This document shows positions 35,340 through 46,399 of a DNA stretch of 64,000 nucleotides, one piece after another; positions within the stretch are counted from its first letter, which is position 1; each line of letters opens with the position of its first letter. The DNA comes from Eupeodes corollae (lineage: Eukaryota > Arthropoda > Insecta > Diptera > Syrphidae): positions 84,746,315 through 84,810,314 of the forward strand of contig NC_079147.1 in NCBI RefSeq assembly GCF_945859685.1. The letters are read 5' to 3'. Under the pieces are notes generated by a model. That model saw only the letters and a list, made by a program, of their open reading frames with translations, was not told the DNA's origin and did no database searches. A program made the position numbers and the translations under genes.

Positions 35340-36320
35340 TAAATCTCATTCTTGCTTAGGTCCCGTTGAGGTCTGAAAGAAAGTTGTTTTCCACGTGTTT
35401 TGTATACATTGCTCTGATAACTGATATTATTTTATCATATAAAATTCAAAAAGTATTCTGTCCTCCATAGGAGATTTGCTGTCTTTAGAGATTTGTATAG
35501 CTACTTCATCTTCGTATGCAGAAAGTGGAGAACCAAGAATTTCATTGGCTATTAAAGGGGTTGCATATTGCATTGTAGGCGATATTTCAGTTGTGTTAAG
35601 AAGACTCGAAAAATGTGTTTAAAGAAGGTCTATGTGCAGAGCTAGAGAGAAGTCGTCTTTCCACTTAAAAGCGTCACTGCTTTCCAGAAATCAGTTGCGT
35701 TTTTAGCATTGTTTATTGATTCAATATTTTATTATTTTTATTTCCAGATGCATACAGGGCTTTAAAGTTTATGTTTTCTGACGTTCTGAATAACTAAAGG
35801 CAAGCAAAAGGAAGATTTCTTGCTGCCAAACACTGTCTGTTTATACTGCACTGAGATATGTCGCTGTTGCGGTCATTATAATGAAATTTCGGTAAAAGAG
35901 AAAATCCCAAAATCGCTGTTTCGTCACGATCTGAGCATGTGATCGAAGAATTTTTTAACATCTTCTTCAGATTTATCCAAATGGGAGATCCAGCTTTTAG
36001 ATACAAAACAATAGTCAATCACAGAACACGTTCCACAGATAAATTACGGTCGTCTTCACAGCTTTCGTTTATAACGTGAAAATCAAGTACTGTTGAATGT
36101 TAGGTAAATAAATATAAGGTGATTTGGCCAAGCTAAATAATTGGCAGCCTTAAAAAATATGGCTTCTATTAAAATACGCCACTTTTTAAATCTTTACTGA
36201 AAGATCAATAATCAATAATTTTACAAACTGACTTTAACTCTTTGATGAATCTCAAAACTGGGTTGCCTATACTCTAAAAATATTTGAAAGCTTTTGTACA
36301 TTATTTTGAAATTTTTATTA
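35340..36320. other. No gene recognised
   Basis: This may contain a further decayed upstream part of the minus-strand LINE at 33440-35330, but I cannot identify motifs in any frame. Confidence 0.4.
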
Positions 36321-36329
36321 CAACAAACA

Positions 36330-37120
36330 TTAACCATTTCTTGTAGAATTTGTGCCTGTTGGTTCTCTTGAATTTAGAAAAATTAAACGCAGTTGATGTA
36401 AGCCCTAAAAATTTCCACTTATTTTTTTTTTAAACCTTTTTTTCAAGAGGTACACTTTTATTTTTACTTAGATCAGAGCGTCCTTAAATTTTACTCATGT
36501 TGATCTTTTCTACTCTTCTTACTTCAGGGGTTCCCCAAGGTAGATACTTAGGTCCTCTCTTTTTAATCATCAACATAAACGAAATGCAAATGATGTATAA
36601 ATATTCCTTTACTTTACGTTAACGACACTTAGGTTTTCATCAACACGTTGGTATTTTATTTCAAATAATTCATCGAGACCTTTATAGTGTCTCTGTCTCT
36701 GTGTGGCTTGCTTATATAGACCAAGTAAATTTTTTAACTCTTGCGGTACTCCATCACTCTATGCTCGGCACAGAATGCTCCTGCAGCGTTTAAAGATGTT
36801 CATTCGATTTGCTCTTGAAGGCCAATTTAAGCACCATCTTCTAACCCTACCACCATATCAAGACCTTCAATTAAGTAATCTCAAAACTGTGAAAGAACGA
36901 GGAGAGATTTCATACAAACGTCTTGTAGATCCATATCTTCAGGCTCTATTAACTGTTCAAATCTCTTCTTAAACACAAAACATAGCAACTTGAAAAATAT
37001 TCGACTCTCAAAATGTTCCAATTACCATAACTCTTATGGATAAAATTAAACTTAAACGATTTCGTTTTTAATGTAAAGAATTCCTATTTAAACCTTCTTC
37101 CAAGGTTTCCATTTAAACAG
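36330..37120 (+). mobile_element. Jockey-clade LINE fragment
   Basis: At about 36520-36580 the frame reads TSGVPQGRYLGPLFLII and then NEM, the conserved RT block before the catalytic motif C; the latter is missing. The frame 36703-36972 reads LLQRLKMFIRFALEG, then LLTLPPYQDLQLSNLKTVKE and RGEISYKRLVDPYLQALL. This is the C-terminal region of Jockey-type RT (FxRFAL...LPPYxDRxxLxxLxTLxxRR). The text upstream of 36500 and downstream of 36980 is decayed. It is a different family from the 25-27 kb element. Confidence 0.7.
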
Positions 37121-37124
37121 CCTC

Positions 37125-38850
37125 CTCTTTAGCTGCATGAATTACTTAGTTTTTTAAGATAAATTAAGTAACATAATGAACCCGTATAAATGGGGTGTTG
37201 CCCCTACCAAAATTAATTAATAGACTTTAAAATTCTGATAAGAAAACCCCAAAACCTTTTTTAATCAATACTTTTACACAGTTATTTAGATGCAAATGGT
37301 CAGATTCTGAAAGGTCTTCAGAAGCACACAACATATACTACTTTTTAAAAAAGATGTTTGTTCGATAAAATACAGTGTTGTATTTATTTCGTATTATCAT
37401 TTAAATATTTGGTGTTTCTTGTAGCTCAAGGAAATACAAATTGACAAACTCAATTTACCCTCTTCTAGACTTCTTCCTACATAGCAACAACTTAAGAAAA
37501 GGTAAACATTTTCATTCGTTTATTTTTATACAAAATAAGGTTACGCATACGCCAGAGTGTCCCAAATCGATCAGCTGAAGAAACCATTCATAAAACATTA
37601 AGTGTGCAGGGGGGTATGGGAAGGTTTTCGTCAATTTTATCGTTGTGAGAATACATATATGTCACAGTAGCAAAGTTTGCAGCAAAAAAGAAACGAAATC
37701 GAGAAAATATCCACGCTGCAATGAATACAGAATAATAATTGAGGCCGAAGCTCTATGAGAGTACGCAGCCATGGTTTCTGTCAATGTGGTCCCTAATTTC
37801 CGCCACCAGGCAACGTAAATCACACAGAGCTATGTATAGCTGATAGGTGGGGGTGAGTGGGTGTGTTGGATGAGGTGTAGCCATGAGCTGAGAACTGAGA
37901 ACCGAGAGCCGAAAGCCTACGTGACTTTGCTTGCTAATTTTCCATAGTTTTCGTCTTTCCCATATAATACGAGTTTCAAATCCATTCAATTTGGGTTGTT
38001 TCATGTTATAGGCGGGTGAGCTGTGATGGCAGTTCAGTGGGTGTGGTATTTCTGTGACTTGGGAAATATAATATACCGGCCGGGAGGGTATTACTCAAAC
38101 AGTATCTCTCTATACCAGAGCCCCACAGTGCTGAGACCTTTGAATTTGTTTGTGCAAACACTCATACTCACAGTCATACACATTTTAACTCCATTTAGTC
38201 ATAAAAGAGTCGTAGTGTACACTCTATACGGTACACGGTACATTGTATAGTGTATACTGTACACTGTAGAGTACACCAGTCGTTTTAGCCATGCTCTATT
38301 TTTGAGTTGTATCCAGATCAAGGACTAAATTGGAAGATTATGAATTTGTCAGCACAATACCAGTGACACTCGGTTAATATGGTTGAGGAAGCCATAGCAG
38401 AAGCAGTTTCTGTTGCCGTAGCCGTAGCCGTAACCGTTGCTGAGGGGATCCTGCCAGGGAATACTCGAGCTTGGGTTTGGGCTTTGGTTTGGTCCCTGGC
38501 TCTCGCTCTCTGTTGGCACGTAGATCTACAGAAATACATACTTCTGTGTATCTATTTAAATTTCCTTCTTTATTTCGTTTTTATTTTTGTTGGTGTTGTG
38601 TGTTATCTTCTTTAAATCTTTCATTCCATAACATTCAAAATGTATATTTCGGTGGACAAAGGACGACAATAACGGAGAAGGAACAAAACGTTGAAAAGTG
38701 GTTTTGTCTCTTGGTCCATTTGCGATGTAAAACCATTGACCCAAAATGATTGTTAACTCAACCATTTCAATGTTCATTGTTTGAATTGAAAATTTAATTT
38801 TTCACTCTGTTACTGCACTATATCAACCTAAGAATATAAGTATGTAAATA
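37125..38850. other. Unique-looking DNA with short repeats, no gene recognised
   Basis: This stretch is less AT-rich than most of the window. A GCCGTA hexamer repeat occurs at about 38412-38440, giving an Ala/Val run in one frame. A dense cluster of GTACAC/GTATAC palindromes lies at 38207-38276. An open frame at 38379-38615 with hydrophobic segments starts in the hexamer repeat; I do not support it as a gene. Confidence 0.5.
38207..38276. repeat. Cluster of overlapping palindromes (GTACAC/GTATAC)
   Basis: Within 70 bp lie the perfect palindrome AGTGTACACT, an inverted pair CTATAC...GTATAG enclosing two GGTAC units, and further GTATAC and GTACAC boxes. The sequence can fold into several alternative stems. 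Confidence 0.6.
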
Positions 38851-39290
38851 CAGGGTGTGTCAAAAGTAATTTCATAATTTAAAGAGATATTATTTTTTTA
38901 AAGATTTAAGTTTTGTACTAATAATTTGTTTAAGAATCACGAAGAACGATTTAAGTAACTGGTTATACATTTAGTGACTCCAAAAGAATGGGGCTGGAAT
39001 TTGACATGTGTCAAATTAAGTTGTTAAACAAATTAAACCATTATATCTACAAGAAGTCACAGTTTGGTGACTCTTTTTCTTTACTTCTTCCAAAACGACG
39101 GTGAAATGATTGTCACCGACAATTTGGAGCTTTATGGTCATATGATAACCGACTTTTTTTGCTTGCTTTTAAAGAAAGCGACTTAGAAAATATGTGGTTT
39201 CAACAACACGGTGCCACATGCCACAAGAGATTGCAAGAGCCATTTCCTGGCCGCGTAATTTTTCGTCGTGGCGATGACCTTGTATTTAAT
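38850..39290 (+). pseudogene. Mariner-like element fragment with a probable terminal inverted repeat
   Basis: It starts with ACAGGGTGTGTCAAAAGTAA at 38850, preceded by TA, which looks like a mariner terminus. Within 39090-39290 the plus strand reads ELYGHMITDFF, then DLENMWFQQHGATCHKRLQE and PFPGRVIFRRGDD. This is the middle of a Tc1/mariner DDE domain. The second catalytic residue, Asp in the FQQDGATCH block of the 23.3-kb relative, is His here. Frameshifts are present and the N-terminal DNA-binding region is missing. A possible partner terminus is at 42942-42961. Confidence 0.7.
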
Positions 39291-39697
39291 AATATACAGT
39301 CCTTCAAATGAGTACACTAGTTCTTGGGATCAGTGTGTAAAAAAGCTAGAAGTTTTTCGGACAATGATATTTACATACATTGTACATTTCAGATTACTCA
39401 CAGAGGGAATTCCAATGCAGTTAAATCTGGAGAACGTTAATTTTGGTGAACTATATTCGGTCAACCCAAATTCACGGACACAATAGATTTTTGAGGATAT
39501 CCTAGGTTCAAATCTTGACCTGATTAATTTTTGCATGGAAAAAGCCGCAACTCGAGTATTTGAACTTTTTGTAAGAAACTGCGGAGCACAACGAGTTGAC
39601 CAGAACGTCTTATTTTTGATGTTTCTGGGCTTTCAACATAACTTGAACGAAATGCGCTCCACATCCGCTTTAGTTCGGGCGGTACAAGTTCTTCCAC

Positions 39698-41560
39698 CTA
39701 CTTACTTACATAGATCCTCAGACCTGTTAAGTCCGTTGGAAACCCCTTGAGGGGCATAGGGCATCTACTACACCAGTTTCCAGAAATATGGTACAGTTCC
39801 CTCAAACTTTTTCCTTGTGATTCTCGATCATCCAGCTCTTCTTCCTTCTTGTGTGAGCGGATTCCACAGCATTGCTGAAATGAAGTCGTTACCTTTTCGA
39901 AGGTTACTTCCAATGCCACTTATGCTTTCGTATTATAGGTTCTATAGGTTCCTGGGCTTTCCTTCTATGAAGTACCTCATCTGTTAAGGTAACCTTTAGT
40001 ACAGATTCGACATTTGTGCAAAACATTTGTAGCTTTGTTCTTAAGCTGATAAAGTTTTTAATCCAAATTTTCGACAGCATACTGAAAGCCGTTTTTGCTT
40101 TGCCGATTCGGCAGATGACGTCATGTTTGGTTTTGCCTTCGATGGAGACAAACTTTCAAATTATTGAAAGGTCCGCACTTTTTCCACCGTTTGCGAGTAA
40201 ATATTTATTTAAAAGGATGGTCGGATTCCGAAGGTAATCATTTTTGTTTTACCACACGACTTCTGCTTCTATCCCCACACTTGAAAGCAAACATCGTCAG
40301 CTCCATTGGATCCCTCTTCTACTTGATAAAGCTGCGCGCAGTACATCGCTTATCACCAATAAAAACAATATTGGTGACAGAATACAGCAATGTCTGACTC
40401 CGCTTAGGATTTCAAAATCCTCTGACTACGTACAATTAACAGGAAGGTGACACTTGGATCCATCGCATGTTGCAATTAGTTTTTCTACGCAAAGCCTTGT
40501 AACGCCTTCTTGAAGTCAATGAACAGCAATTGTAGAGGTGATCAATTATTGAACGCACCGTTAACATTCCTTAGTGAATTAAATCTGCAGTTGTTCATCG
40601 TCCCACCACCTTTTATAGAAAAACAGTACTGAAATTGAAAATCTATTATTATAATTTATTAAAGTTCGAGTACTTTAAAAGAAACTGAGAAAAGTATTAT
40701 TTTGAGGTTTTATAAAAAGTAGTGGGGTGATGGGTGACCCAACTTGGCATCGGAAGATTAATAATGATCCACAGGGTGTTGATATGATCAATACAGGAGG
40801 ATCCAGCGCGGAATCCTGCTTGTTGAGTGTGGCCTCAAGTTGTTCTCTGATGCGTTTTAGCATTACTTTGTCTACTTTTTTTGGCAATGGCAGGTAGAAC
40901 GCAAATTCCTCTCCAGTTTTCGCATTTTGTTAGATCTCCTTTTTTTGGAGCTTGACGATATTTCTCTTCTTCCACTCATTGGGGGAAGCTTTCCGTGGTC
41001 CAGGCTTCTTTTATGAGCGAAAGAAGCAGTTGGCTTGATAACGTTAACCTCTGCCAAAATTCCATCAAGTCATACTGCCTTCTTGTTCTTAAGTGCTTTA
41101 ATTGTGGCAACGATCTCATCTTTATTGGGTGTGGATTTGAGGATTAGTTTGTTCAGGTGGTTCAGAAGGCTGCACGTTGTTTGCAAACACTCGGTTTAAA
41201 ACCAAGAAAAAGTGTTCTTTTCACCTTCTGACTTGCACATCCACCGAACTTGTCACAGTACCGTCTTCTTCTTTCACCAGATATTGCTGTGTACACTGGT
41301 CAGCTCTTTGGTTATTCTGTAAACGTTCCTGCTGTCGCACTTTTTTGCAGCATTTTCTGCTTCTTTCGCCAATGCGTGATGTAGTAACGCTTGTTACGGT
41401 GCACATTGCGGTGAAGCTCTTTCTTTTCCATGAGGTACGAGGACTCCTGCTCATTTCTTTCTTCCAGTTAGGGAAAGATCAAATATCAAAAAAATACATT
41501 GTTGACGAATTCTTGCAGTCGGCTCAGTTTGCAATGTATTTGTCACATTTAAATAACGCC
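39698..41560 (-). mobile_element. LINE relic, group C, with TAAG-type tail
   Basis: On the minus strand, 41454-41221 reads ENAAKK-type and VYRITKELTS-type linker residues across frames. At about 40990-40860 it reads KKGDLTKCENWRGICVLPAI, then VMLKRIREQLEATLNKQ (RT fingers). At about 40480-40260 it is a decayed palm with ALSSRRGIQWSL. At about 40200-40010 it reads GKTKHDVICRIGKAKTAFSM, LSKIWIKNFISLRTKLQM and FCTNVESVL. The C-terminal end at about 39820-39780 has ELYHISGNWCSR. The 3' end at 39698-39710 is a short (TAAG)n tail (plus strand CTACTTACTTACATAG). The catalytic motif C is not recognisable. It is distinct from the RTE family by sequence but shares the TAAG-type tail. Confidence 0.75.
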
Positions 41561-41589
41561 AATGAGGCCCAAAGTAAATTTGATCTACC

Positions 41590-42620
41590 TACTTAAGGTA
41601 CCCCAACAGTCCGGGGCGGACTTGGGTCTCAACCAACCGTCTCCTAATTGTCTTCTAAGTCCAAAGAAGCAGCGATTTGCAAGAGTTATTCTACGTTTGA
41701 TTTCAGAGCTGGTGTTGAAGTCTGAATTTATTGCGGTGCCTAAGTAGATAAAGTATTTAACTTTCTTAAAAGTTATAGCAGTCAATGAGGCCGTCATTGT
41801 TCAATCTCATTTCTTGACGACAGCATATACTTGGTCTTGCCCTCATTGACCCATCTTTTCCTTTTCGGTCGCAATGCTAGGAAACGCTCCACTGACGTCA
41901 CGCTTTAATTTTTTAATTATGTTCTTTATGTCCTGATGGACCTTTGGAAGATTGTGCTTTTAGAGTTGAAGGTTGAGTTTTGCACACTTCTTTTCAAAAC
42001 GATGTTGAAAAAGTCGCATGACAGTGCATCGCCTTGTCTTAAAACTTTTTTGACATCAAGTACATCTGTGAGATCTTTTCCGGCCTCGATTGAGCAATGT
42101 GCATTCTCAATCGTTATTCTGTACAAACAGATAAGTTTGACAGGGATGCCAAAACTAGACATTGCTCTGTAAAGCTCTTGCCTAAAAATGAATTAACAAA
42201 TTCAGAAAGGAGGCACACTGAATTGCACCAACTACACCATCAAAGATGTTGGGTATCAATTTGAAGTTCCTTGGATTTTGCAAGAATTGTCGTAATATAA
42301 ATATTTGTCCAATGATGGGCTTTCCTGGCCTGAAGCCCCACTGCCCACCGTCAGCTTCAGCAGCTTTATTCTACTTCAGTTTCGACATAATTATCTTCGT
42401 CCAGGCCGGGTAGGCCAAATTGTTGTTCTGCGTCGCCTAGGTTGAATTGTGTGGAATTCGATTCTTCTTCGCCGTTATATAATTTGGAGAAGTGATCTTT
42501 CCATATTCTCAGGTTCTTTACAGGCATTTTTTCGTAATTGGTACCTTGGAAAGTTTTTTGTACTTAGCTACTTACATCTCTAGTCTTTTTGTGCAGCGCC
42601 TCCTTATACTCGTAAGTGCC
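41590..42620 (-). mobile_element. RTE-type LINE copy 6, rearranged, subfamily A
   Basis: The element 3' end is at about 41590 (plus strand ACTTAAGGTACC, then CAACAGTCCGGGGCGGAC, complement of the subfamily A terminus). The reverse frame 41797-41585 reads YFIYLGTAINSDFNTSSEIK, then RRITLANRCFFGLRRQL and ends abruptly, joining to the last 60 bp of the element. So most of the C-terminal region is deleted. 42162-41926 reads MSSFGIPVKLICLYRITIEN, CSIEAGKDLTDVLDVKKV and LRQGDALSCDFFNIVLKRSV. A heavily decayed part to about 42620 includes the RPGK-type region and the LHKKTR linker. The YADD region is broken. It is inactive. Confidence 0.87.
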
Positions 42621-42639
42621 TCAATACCTGCTACATTGC

Positions 42640-44210
42640 AGTAGAAATATACGAAACACCGGAAAAGTAACTGATAGAATTAAATGGTTTGTGCATTTGA
42701 TTACTTTCCATACAACCACAAACCATTTCTTTTGAAGTACTACTTTCCCAGAATTTTATATTTTTGTTATAATAAAAAGTTAAGTTTTCCAACAAATTAT
42801 AAATGAATATTGAATAGAAATATATTAAGCATAGCTTCAGAAAATGATCTTTCTTTTGACACCTTTCTAAAATGATATGCATTGTTCATTTTAGCAAATC
42901 TCCCAAGAAAATAAACAAAAATAAATTATAGTTTTTGTATTTTGATTTGACCCACCCTGTTCATAGCCATATTCCTACTGTTTGTTCGAATTTGAAATGT
43001 GTTAGCATTTGTTTATTTATTTGTTGACTATCAAATGCAGGATTTGGTCTATTGCAATTGCAACAAGGATTTAATGTGTTTTGTGTATGCAAGCCCCGTC
43101 TTATATGGAAAGTCTAAAGATTCATTGCAACTGGTTGTGCCCTAATTTCGGTCTGGTTCATAACGTATTTATGACAAATTGAAGGATTTGCTCCTTGCCT
43201 GCATAAACTATACACTACACACTATAAAGGATATACTATACAAGTTTTAGTCAAAGCCAAGAGATAAAATTAAATTTAAATTGTATAAGATTTAGAATTG
43301 ACAACAATTTTCGTTAAGAAATATAAATTGTAAAGGAAACTTTGTGTTACTACAACGATGATGTGGTTCTATTGAGTTACAGTAAGAATTATGATGAGTT
43401 CTATGAATGTAGGATTAGAATTTACACATATTCAAAATGGTCTAGAAAGGATATGATATTTTCATAGGGGGAAGGTTTATCATATGTGTATATTTTGATA
43501 AAGAGTTCTTAGCTTCTTGTATGAAATAAACCCAAAAATCGAATGGAAAATTTGGAAGAAATATTAAGGTCATCATCAAATAAGTCTTTTTTAAATAAGA
43601 TGGCATGGTGATTATTTCAGAGTTAGAGTACATAATTTCAATAATTTATAAATCCAAGGTTAGAAATTTTAGGAGAGTTGATATCTATATCAGCTCATTT
43701 TTCCTCTCGTAAATCTCTGTTTTTATGAAAACCCACAAAAGGAAAATGAATAAGCAATTTTTTCTTAATGGTTTTCAATATTTTTAATGTGTGCTCTTGG
43801 GTTCCTTTGAGAAAGTGGTTAAACTTATCAATAAATAATATAACTTTTTTACATAAAATATAAAATAGCTATCCAATGTATAGGGTGTTTTTTCTTAGAT
43901 TCAAGGAAAGTTTCGATGGTTCTGTATTTCAAATTGAATTCATTTTGAATCGTTTAACTTCCAAATAACTTTCATAAAGTGTGCAAAATAATTTGAAACA
44001 AAATACAAAAATTTCATGGAGGAGTTCATTCAGGACTTTGCCTATTTCATGGTGTTAAGGGATAAAGGTCATTTAAAGCTTCATCAATAAGTGAACTTAT
44101 AATACATAGCTAACGCTGACCATGCTGATGACATTTATTTCAAAAATTCAGCTTAACTTGTCATACAGGTCCCTTAACAGTGTCCTATTTACTGCCATTT
44201 GTCCACTGCG
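42640..44210. other. AT-rich DNA, no gene recognised
   Basis: The only notable element is TTTGATTTGACCCACCCTGT at 42941-42960, close to the reverse complement of the mariner-like terminus at 38850. No other feature is visible. Minus-strand open frames at 42631-42882 and 43442-43633 have no recognisable motifs. Confidence 0.5.
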
Positions 44211-44219
44211 AATTATTAA

Positions 44220-45090
44220 ATTTTGATTTCTTCTTATGAGGCTAATTATTTAGAATTACATCCAAGGCGCACAGACTTCACCATCCCCAACTGCAGTTCA
44301 ACAGAAACCTTCAAATTTCTATATATTTTCAGTTCCATCTGGGAGGATAGAGCTTTCCTGGAAGATGAGTCAGTCCACTTTTACACAAACAGATCGGAAG
44401 CAAGTTAAGGGGTTGGTGGAAGGGTTTACTCTAAACGACTGAAGTTAAGTCCCTCATTCCGGCTTCCCAATCATTGAGGAGTGTCCCATTTGTAACTCTA
44501 AGTTATAATAAAAGCCTTTTGCTGTTTTAAAAAAAAACGTGATATCAACATCTCATAGCCGAATTTTCTTAGATAGTTAGGTCGAGATCAAATCTCAAGA
44601 ATCTGTCTCTATATCAGTCCAGAACTATCGATCACCTCTTGTAAAGATGACACAACAGCCAGACCATAGCGACATTCCAGAAGGCAGTTGAACTTGCCAG
44701 AAATCGTACAGTAGAACCCATTCTACCACGTTTGGCTAATACTGCATGTAAACTATTGCTTGTGCAGGACGCACAAGGAGGGTAAATGTCAGGTCAACAA
44801 AAAATATTCAGCCTGCACTAGATTTTAGGCACTCAAGGTGCTTGCAATCTTATCTTAGCAGATCGCATATAGGCTCTATAATAGGTGTCATATCCGCTTT
44901 CTGTCCACACCACGCGGCTTGGCATATTCTCAAATTGCTTTTGCAGAAGCTTTATGGATGAGGAAGAGGAGGAAACCTCTCTTCACCTTCTCTGTACATC
45001 CCATGCTCTAGCTCAAAAAAAAGAATTACCTAGGAAAATTCGTCTTAACGACCTTTAACGATCTTAATCATATAACCATAATCATTATTT
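44220..45090 (+). mobile_element. C-terminal fragment of an RNase H-bearing LINE
   Basis: A frame at about 44375-44460 reads ESVHFYTNRSEAS, a stop, then GVGGRVYSKRLKLSPSFRLP, the start of a retroelement RNase H domain. The first catalytic Asp position (YTDGS in relatives) is Asn here. After a decayed stretch, about 44940-45010 reads CRSFMDEEEEETSLHLLCTS, then HALAQKK, the C-terminal zinc-knuckle block. One Cys of the knuckle reads as Ser. The RT is absent. It is related to the C-terminal half of the elements at 31-35 kb but lies on the plus strand. Confidence 0.68.
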
Positions 45091-45240
45091 CACGTTAAAA
45101 ACTGTTTTCATTGAGCTTAGAAGAAGCAACTTTAACCTTACCCAACCTATTGGGCTATGATCACTCTTAAAAAGTGAAATAAGGCTATTTTTTAATTTTC
45201 CAAGAAGTAAACTTTCTCGTTATTTGTCTTATTATTTATT

Positions 45241-46384
45241 ACTTACTTACTTCCTAAAGGTGGCGCTACAGTCCAGTGTGAACTAGGTCCTCACCCAACA
45301 AACTTCTCCATCTAGCTCGGTCCCTAGCTAGATGTCTCCGGTTTCACGCTCCAAGTTGTGTGGGGTCACCTTCCACTTGTGCGCGCCACCTGATCCGTGG
45401 TCTTCCTCTACTGCGCTGTCCTGTGGGTGCGGATTCGAAGACTTTCGTGGCCGAAATTTCCATGCACTCTACGTGACCCAGTCATCTTAGTCGTTGGACT
45501 TTTACCTTTCTGACTAAATCTACGTCGCTGTACAGCCCGTACAGCTCGTCGTTCCATCTTCTCCTCCAATCCCCTTCGATGCATACGGGACCGTAGATCA
45601 CACGAAGAACTTTTCTCTCGAAGCGACCCAAGGTGCTTTCATCCGCTTTTGTCATGGTCCATGCTTCTGCACCGTATAGAAGGAAGGGGATGAATGATAA
45701 GGGTCTTATATAGCAATACTTTGGTCCCTCGAGAGAGGACTTTACCACTCAATTGCTTTCTTAGTCTAAAGAAACAGCGGTTAGCAAGAGTTATTCTGCG
45801 TTTGATCTCAGCGCTGAGTTCTTCCGATTATGTCAATGTCATCAGCATATGCCAGTAATTGGATAGACTTTTGAAAGATAGTGCCTGTAGTGTTGACGTG
45901 TGAGCTCTGCACTATTCTTTCAAGCACGATGTTAAAAAAATCACATGACCGCGCATCACCTTGTCTAAAACCTTTTTTGACATCGAAAGGTTCTGTTAAG
46001 TTGTTTCCAACCTTTATGGAGCAGCGTGAATTCTCCATAGTCATCCTGAACAAACGGACGATATTGGCAGGGATGCCAAAACTAGACATGGCTCTATACA
46101 GCTCGTCCCTATAGATGCTGTCATATGCGGCCTTGAAATCGATGAAAAGAAGGTGGGTGTCGATTTAGTGTTCTTGGGTTTTTTCCAGGATCTGCCGTAA
46201 TGTGAATATTTGATCAACTGTGGACTTTCCTGGTCTAAAACCACACTGATAAGGACCTATCAGGTTGTTGACGATGGGCTTTAGACGTTCACATATTACG
46301 GAAGAGAAGATTTTATAGGCGATGTTAAGTAGACTGATTCCTCTATAGTTGGTGCAGTTTAGAGGGTTTTCTTTTTTTCAGGAT
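45241..46384 (-). mobile_element. RTE-type LINE copy 5, 5'-truncated, subfamily B
   Basis: The 3' end lies at 45241 (plus strand ACTTACTTACTTCCTAAAGG, complement of the TAAG tail). Minus-strand frames read NCTNYRGISLLNIAYKI-type residues near 46340, VLDQESPQLIKYSHYGR in a shifted frame, and MSSFGIPANIVRLFRMTMEN, CSIKVGNNLTEPFDVKKGFR, QGDARSCDFFNIVLERIVQS with LLAYADDIDIIGRTQR (46089-45808, YADD intact). There is then an internal deletion of about 300 bp to the RRITLANRCF block, then YGAEAWTMTKADESTLGRFE and RKVLRVIYGPVCIEGDWRRR. A possible 12-bp target-site duplication, TTATTATTTATT, flanks the element at 45229-45240 and 46385-46396. The site is AT-rich, so it is less certain than for copy 4. 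Confidence 0.9.
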
Positions 46385-46399
46385 TTATTATTTATTTGT

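Noticed and set aside
38379..38615. Open frame with Ala/Val run and hydrophobic segments
   Set aside because: It starts in a GCCGTA hexamer repeat and is open on both strands. There is no homology or gene structure.
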